A stretch of DNA of 64,000 bases from Lineus longissimus (lineage: Eukaryota; Nemertea; Pilidiophora; Heteronemertea; Lineidae), in contig NC_088316.1 in the NCBI RefSeq assembly GCF_910592395.1, forward strand, positions 19,592,001 to 19,656,000. Direction: 5' to 3'. Of the stretch, positions 62,401 through 64,000 are shown one piece after another. Within the stretch, counting starts at the first letter, position 1; every line of letters begins with the position of its first letter. Position numbers and translations under genes: made by a program. Under the pieces are notes generated by a model. That model saw only the letters and a list, made by a program, of their open reading frames with translations, was not told the DNA's origin and did not search any database.

Positions 62401-63712
62401 TTAATAAGTGGGGTGTCATCTAGTGTATATCCATGGCTGGGCCTCGGCCATCAGACACCTGTTACAGGCATGATGAATGCGTTGATTGGCTTCTGGTGTA
62501 TCGGCTGATGTGCGATCAATAGCTGGCATGCTGCGTTCTAACTGTTCGACTCGAGAGCGTCTGCTTCAATATGGCTACTTGACAACCTTGAATGATGTGG
62601 GATTTTGGCAAAAGTGGTTCCCAGGCCTTTTGCCTTTGAGTTTGAGCATTTTCATCATGAATATTTTTTACTGAAGATTCATCATTCATAATCGTATCAC
62701 ATTATCAGGGGTGAGAGTAAAACCAGGAAAGGTATTGATCTTAGATGGGAATTGCCATGTTTGGATATGACCAGTGTGATGACAGACATCAATCATTCCC
62801 CTATAGATAGTGTAAGACTCATGCAACCCCAAGTATGTGACACAGGAGATCAATAAATTATGTTTTATTTGGCATTAGATATCACAGTATGGTCATTGGA
62901 CATATTGTGTACTGTGGAAAAGTGTCTATTCATCAACAAATACTGAAATAGTTCTCTCTAGTTCAAAACCCTAAAGATAGGAAGTGGTCTTTCATATGTT
63001 CTCCTATCATCAAAACCTTAAAGAAAGTTATCTTCGCACAGATTGTGTAAAAATAAAACCTGCCCCCCACTAAGACACCACCAAAGGCTTTGGACACTCT
63101 TTATCAACTATTCCAACAAATGAAACCTTCTTCTAATCCCAGTTCATTTAAATCCTATTGGATGGACTACCCTGGTAAAGACATTATACACATCCATGTA
63201 TCTATAAATATACCTGTTCCAAAAGCCTGTGGACAGTACGCTTAACCACAGCCTGCTGCTTTATGTTTACCAGAAATATGTAAGGCGAGTGAGTGTATTG
63301 TGTGGTGCATTCAATTGCAACAGTCCTTGACACATTGGACAACAAGTTACATCAACCGTGTCTGAGAACATACTCTGTCTATGCTGATTAGCTGGTCTAG
63401 TGGTGCCATTAGAAAAGGCTTGTCTTACAGGGAATAGGCCCATGTGTACCTGGCACACTTCGAACCTCTGAATAGCCTCGACACAGTATGCATAACAACA
63501 TGGATTTAGATTTGCTTGGGATTATTGAATACCGAGGCCATCTTTGTTTTGTGATAGTAACTACATTGACTAGTAATTTTTATAGAATTGACCAAACTTT
63601 GCCATGTCCTTTCTCTTGCAGTGGCCGGTGGAGAATGTGCCAACTTTGCAGCCTATGCTTTTGCGCCGGCAACCCTAGTTACGCCACTAGGAGCTCTCAG
63701 TGTATTAGTCAG
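56453..63712 (+). CDS. NIPA-family magnesium transporter (3' partial)
   Basis: Multi-pass transporter of the NIPA/NIPAL family, implicated in Mg2+ transport at plasma membrane and endosomes. Exons: 56453-56746, 60252-60489, 62087-62143, 63622-63712, all phase-compatible; the rest lies beyond the window. The transmembrane core is unmistakable: [44 protein letters not shown], then [20 protein letters not shown]. Before it lie about 138 residues that are not part of the NIPA1/2 core. Exon 1 encodes 98 Ser/Thr-rich residues, and exon 2 adds four N-glycosylation sequons at N108, N118, N122 and N126. A long, glycosylated N-terminus fits NIPAL-type members better. An alternative is initiation in exon 2's upstream flank (ATG 60201). 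First coding exon support is splice phase and composition only. Confidence 0.88.
57182..57209. repeat. 11-bp-stem hairpin in NIPA intron 1
   Basis: TCTATAGTTAC and GTAACTATAGA pair perfectly around a TGTAGC loop. It lies in the first intron of the NIPA gene and has no assigned function. Confidence 0.6.
58110..58176. repeat. Three consecutive perfect palindromes in NIPA intron 1
   Basis: TACATGTACCGGTACATGTA (58110-58129), TACCAGGCCTGGTA (58137-58150) and TGGTACTAGTACCA (58163-58176) are each perfectly self-complementary and sit 7 and 12 bp apart. They lie about 270 bp before the foldback element. They may be remnants of inverted-repeat elements or binding sites. Confidence 0.7.
58448..59012. 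mobile_element. Foldback/MULE-like element with 154-bp perfect TIRs and 9-bp TSD
   Basis: The left arm 58448-58601 and right arm 58859-59012 are exact reverse complements over 154 bp. They begin GGTAACCGGAAAAACGCCGA and include a (GACC)n stretch. The element is 565 bp with a 257-bp non-coding centre. The flanks 58439-58447 and 59013-59021 are both CACAGTGAT, a 9-bp target site duplication. Long TIRs and a 9-bp duplication are typical of non-autonomous Mutator-like or foldback transposons. The absence of any mismatch between arms implies a young insertion or arm conversion. It sits in intron 1 of the NIPA gene. Confidence 0.9.
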
Positions 63713-63932
63713 GTGAGTGCAATGTCAGAACTAATGAACAATGCCAGTGCGATTCTTGAACCTACCCTCTGATCAGGCTCCCATCTATGGACAACTGTTC
63801 ACCTCGTGCGTTATATTTGTGGCTGAATCTTGGAACCTAATCTCTCCATCAGTTGATGAAGCCACTGTTTCCTTCACTTTGCCGCATGTATAGAGTTGTC
63901 CAGCTCTCGACTTCCTTGTTGTAGGGAGCCAA

Positions 63933-64000
63933 TCGGCAAGCTAGATGGTGTGGAGGAGTGGATTCGTTTAGACAACGTTCTCGTCTTTGACAACAAGATC
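63933..64000 (+). other. Possible exon at window end, in phase with NIPA exon 4 but not NIPA-like
   Basis: A TTGTTGTAG acceptor is followed by an open frame (EPIGKLDGVEEWIRLDNV, then LVFDNKI) to the window edge. Phase 2 matches the donor at 63712, yet NIPA proteins continue with a membrane segment, not this charged sequence. It could be an alternative exon, a different gene, or a chance frame. No family was recognised. Confidence 0.25.

Noticed and set aside
1-64000. CRISPR arrays, bacterial operons, rRNA or tRNA genes, viral genes
   Set aside because: Both strands were read for direct repeats with spacers, promoter boxes and hallmark proteins; the only regular repeats are two minisatellites, and no RNA gene or viral protein was recognised.

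Overview
The window is metazoan nuclear DNA. Genes are split into many exons with GT-AG boundaries, AATAAA signals follow several stop codons, and every recognisable protein is an animal family (ARAP, TUSC3/MAGT1, TTC6, TMEM165, TAF7, NIPA). Introns are short to medium and repeats are modest, which suits a marine invertebrate (lophotrochozoan, ambulacrarian or cephalochordate). I cannot place it more precisely. All gene models were built by hand from splice sites and codon phase. Four close exactly: TTC6 (2,216 aa), TMEM165 (331 aa), TAF7 (380 aa) and Maf (212 aa).

Layout. 1-11.9 kb (+): ARAP, a dual Arf/Rho GAP lacking its 5' end. 12.0-13.8 kb (-): a complete Maf-family nucleotide pyrophosphatase, tail to tail with ARAP. 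13.9-15.65 kb: low-complexity DNA and a 75-bp minisatellite. 15.7-19.7 kb (-): TUSC3/MAGT1, an oligosaccharyltransferase subunit, with a 13-copy 21-bp minisatellite in its last intron; its first exon was not found. 21.1-37.8 kb (-): TTC6, 32 coding exons. 38.9-44.3 kb (+): TMEM165, divergent from TTC6. 44.7-46.9 kb: a compact region of small genes: a 56-codon ORF, a 93-aa signal-peptide protein with a GPI-like tail behind a CRE-rich promoter, and a possible 70-aa ORF on the other side of that promoter. 46.9-50.5 kb (-): TAF7. 50.6-51.1 kb (-): an unrecognised 137-aa ORF with a nearby inverted duplicate of 14 codons. 51.1-56.4 kb: apparently non-coding, with a probable tRNA-derived SINE and a small mariner-like MITE. 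56.4-64 kb (+): the 5' part of a NIPA-family magnesium transporter; its first intron carries a foldback element with perfect 154-bp inverted repeats and a 9-bp target duplication.

There is no operon-like organisation. TUSC3/MAGT1, TMEM165 and NIPA all touch divalent cation transport or secretory-pathway glycosylation, but the clustering may be chance. The observations most worth a second look are the long-TIR element, an internal ARAP first exon predicting a form without ArfGAP, the small GPI-like gene with its CRE promoter, and the inverted micro-duplication next to the unknown ORF.
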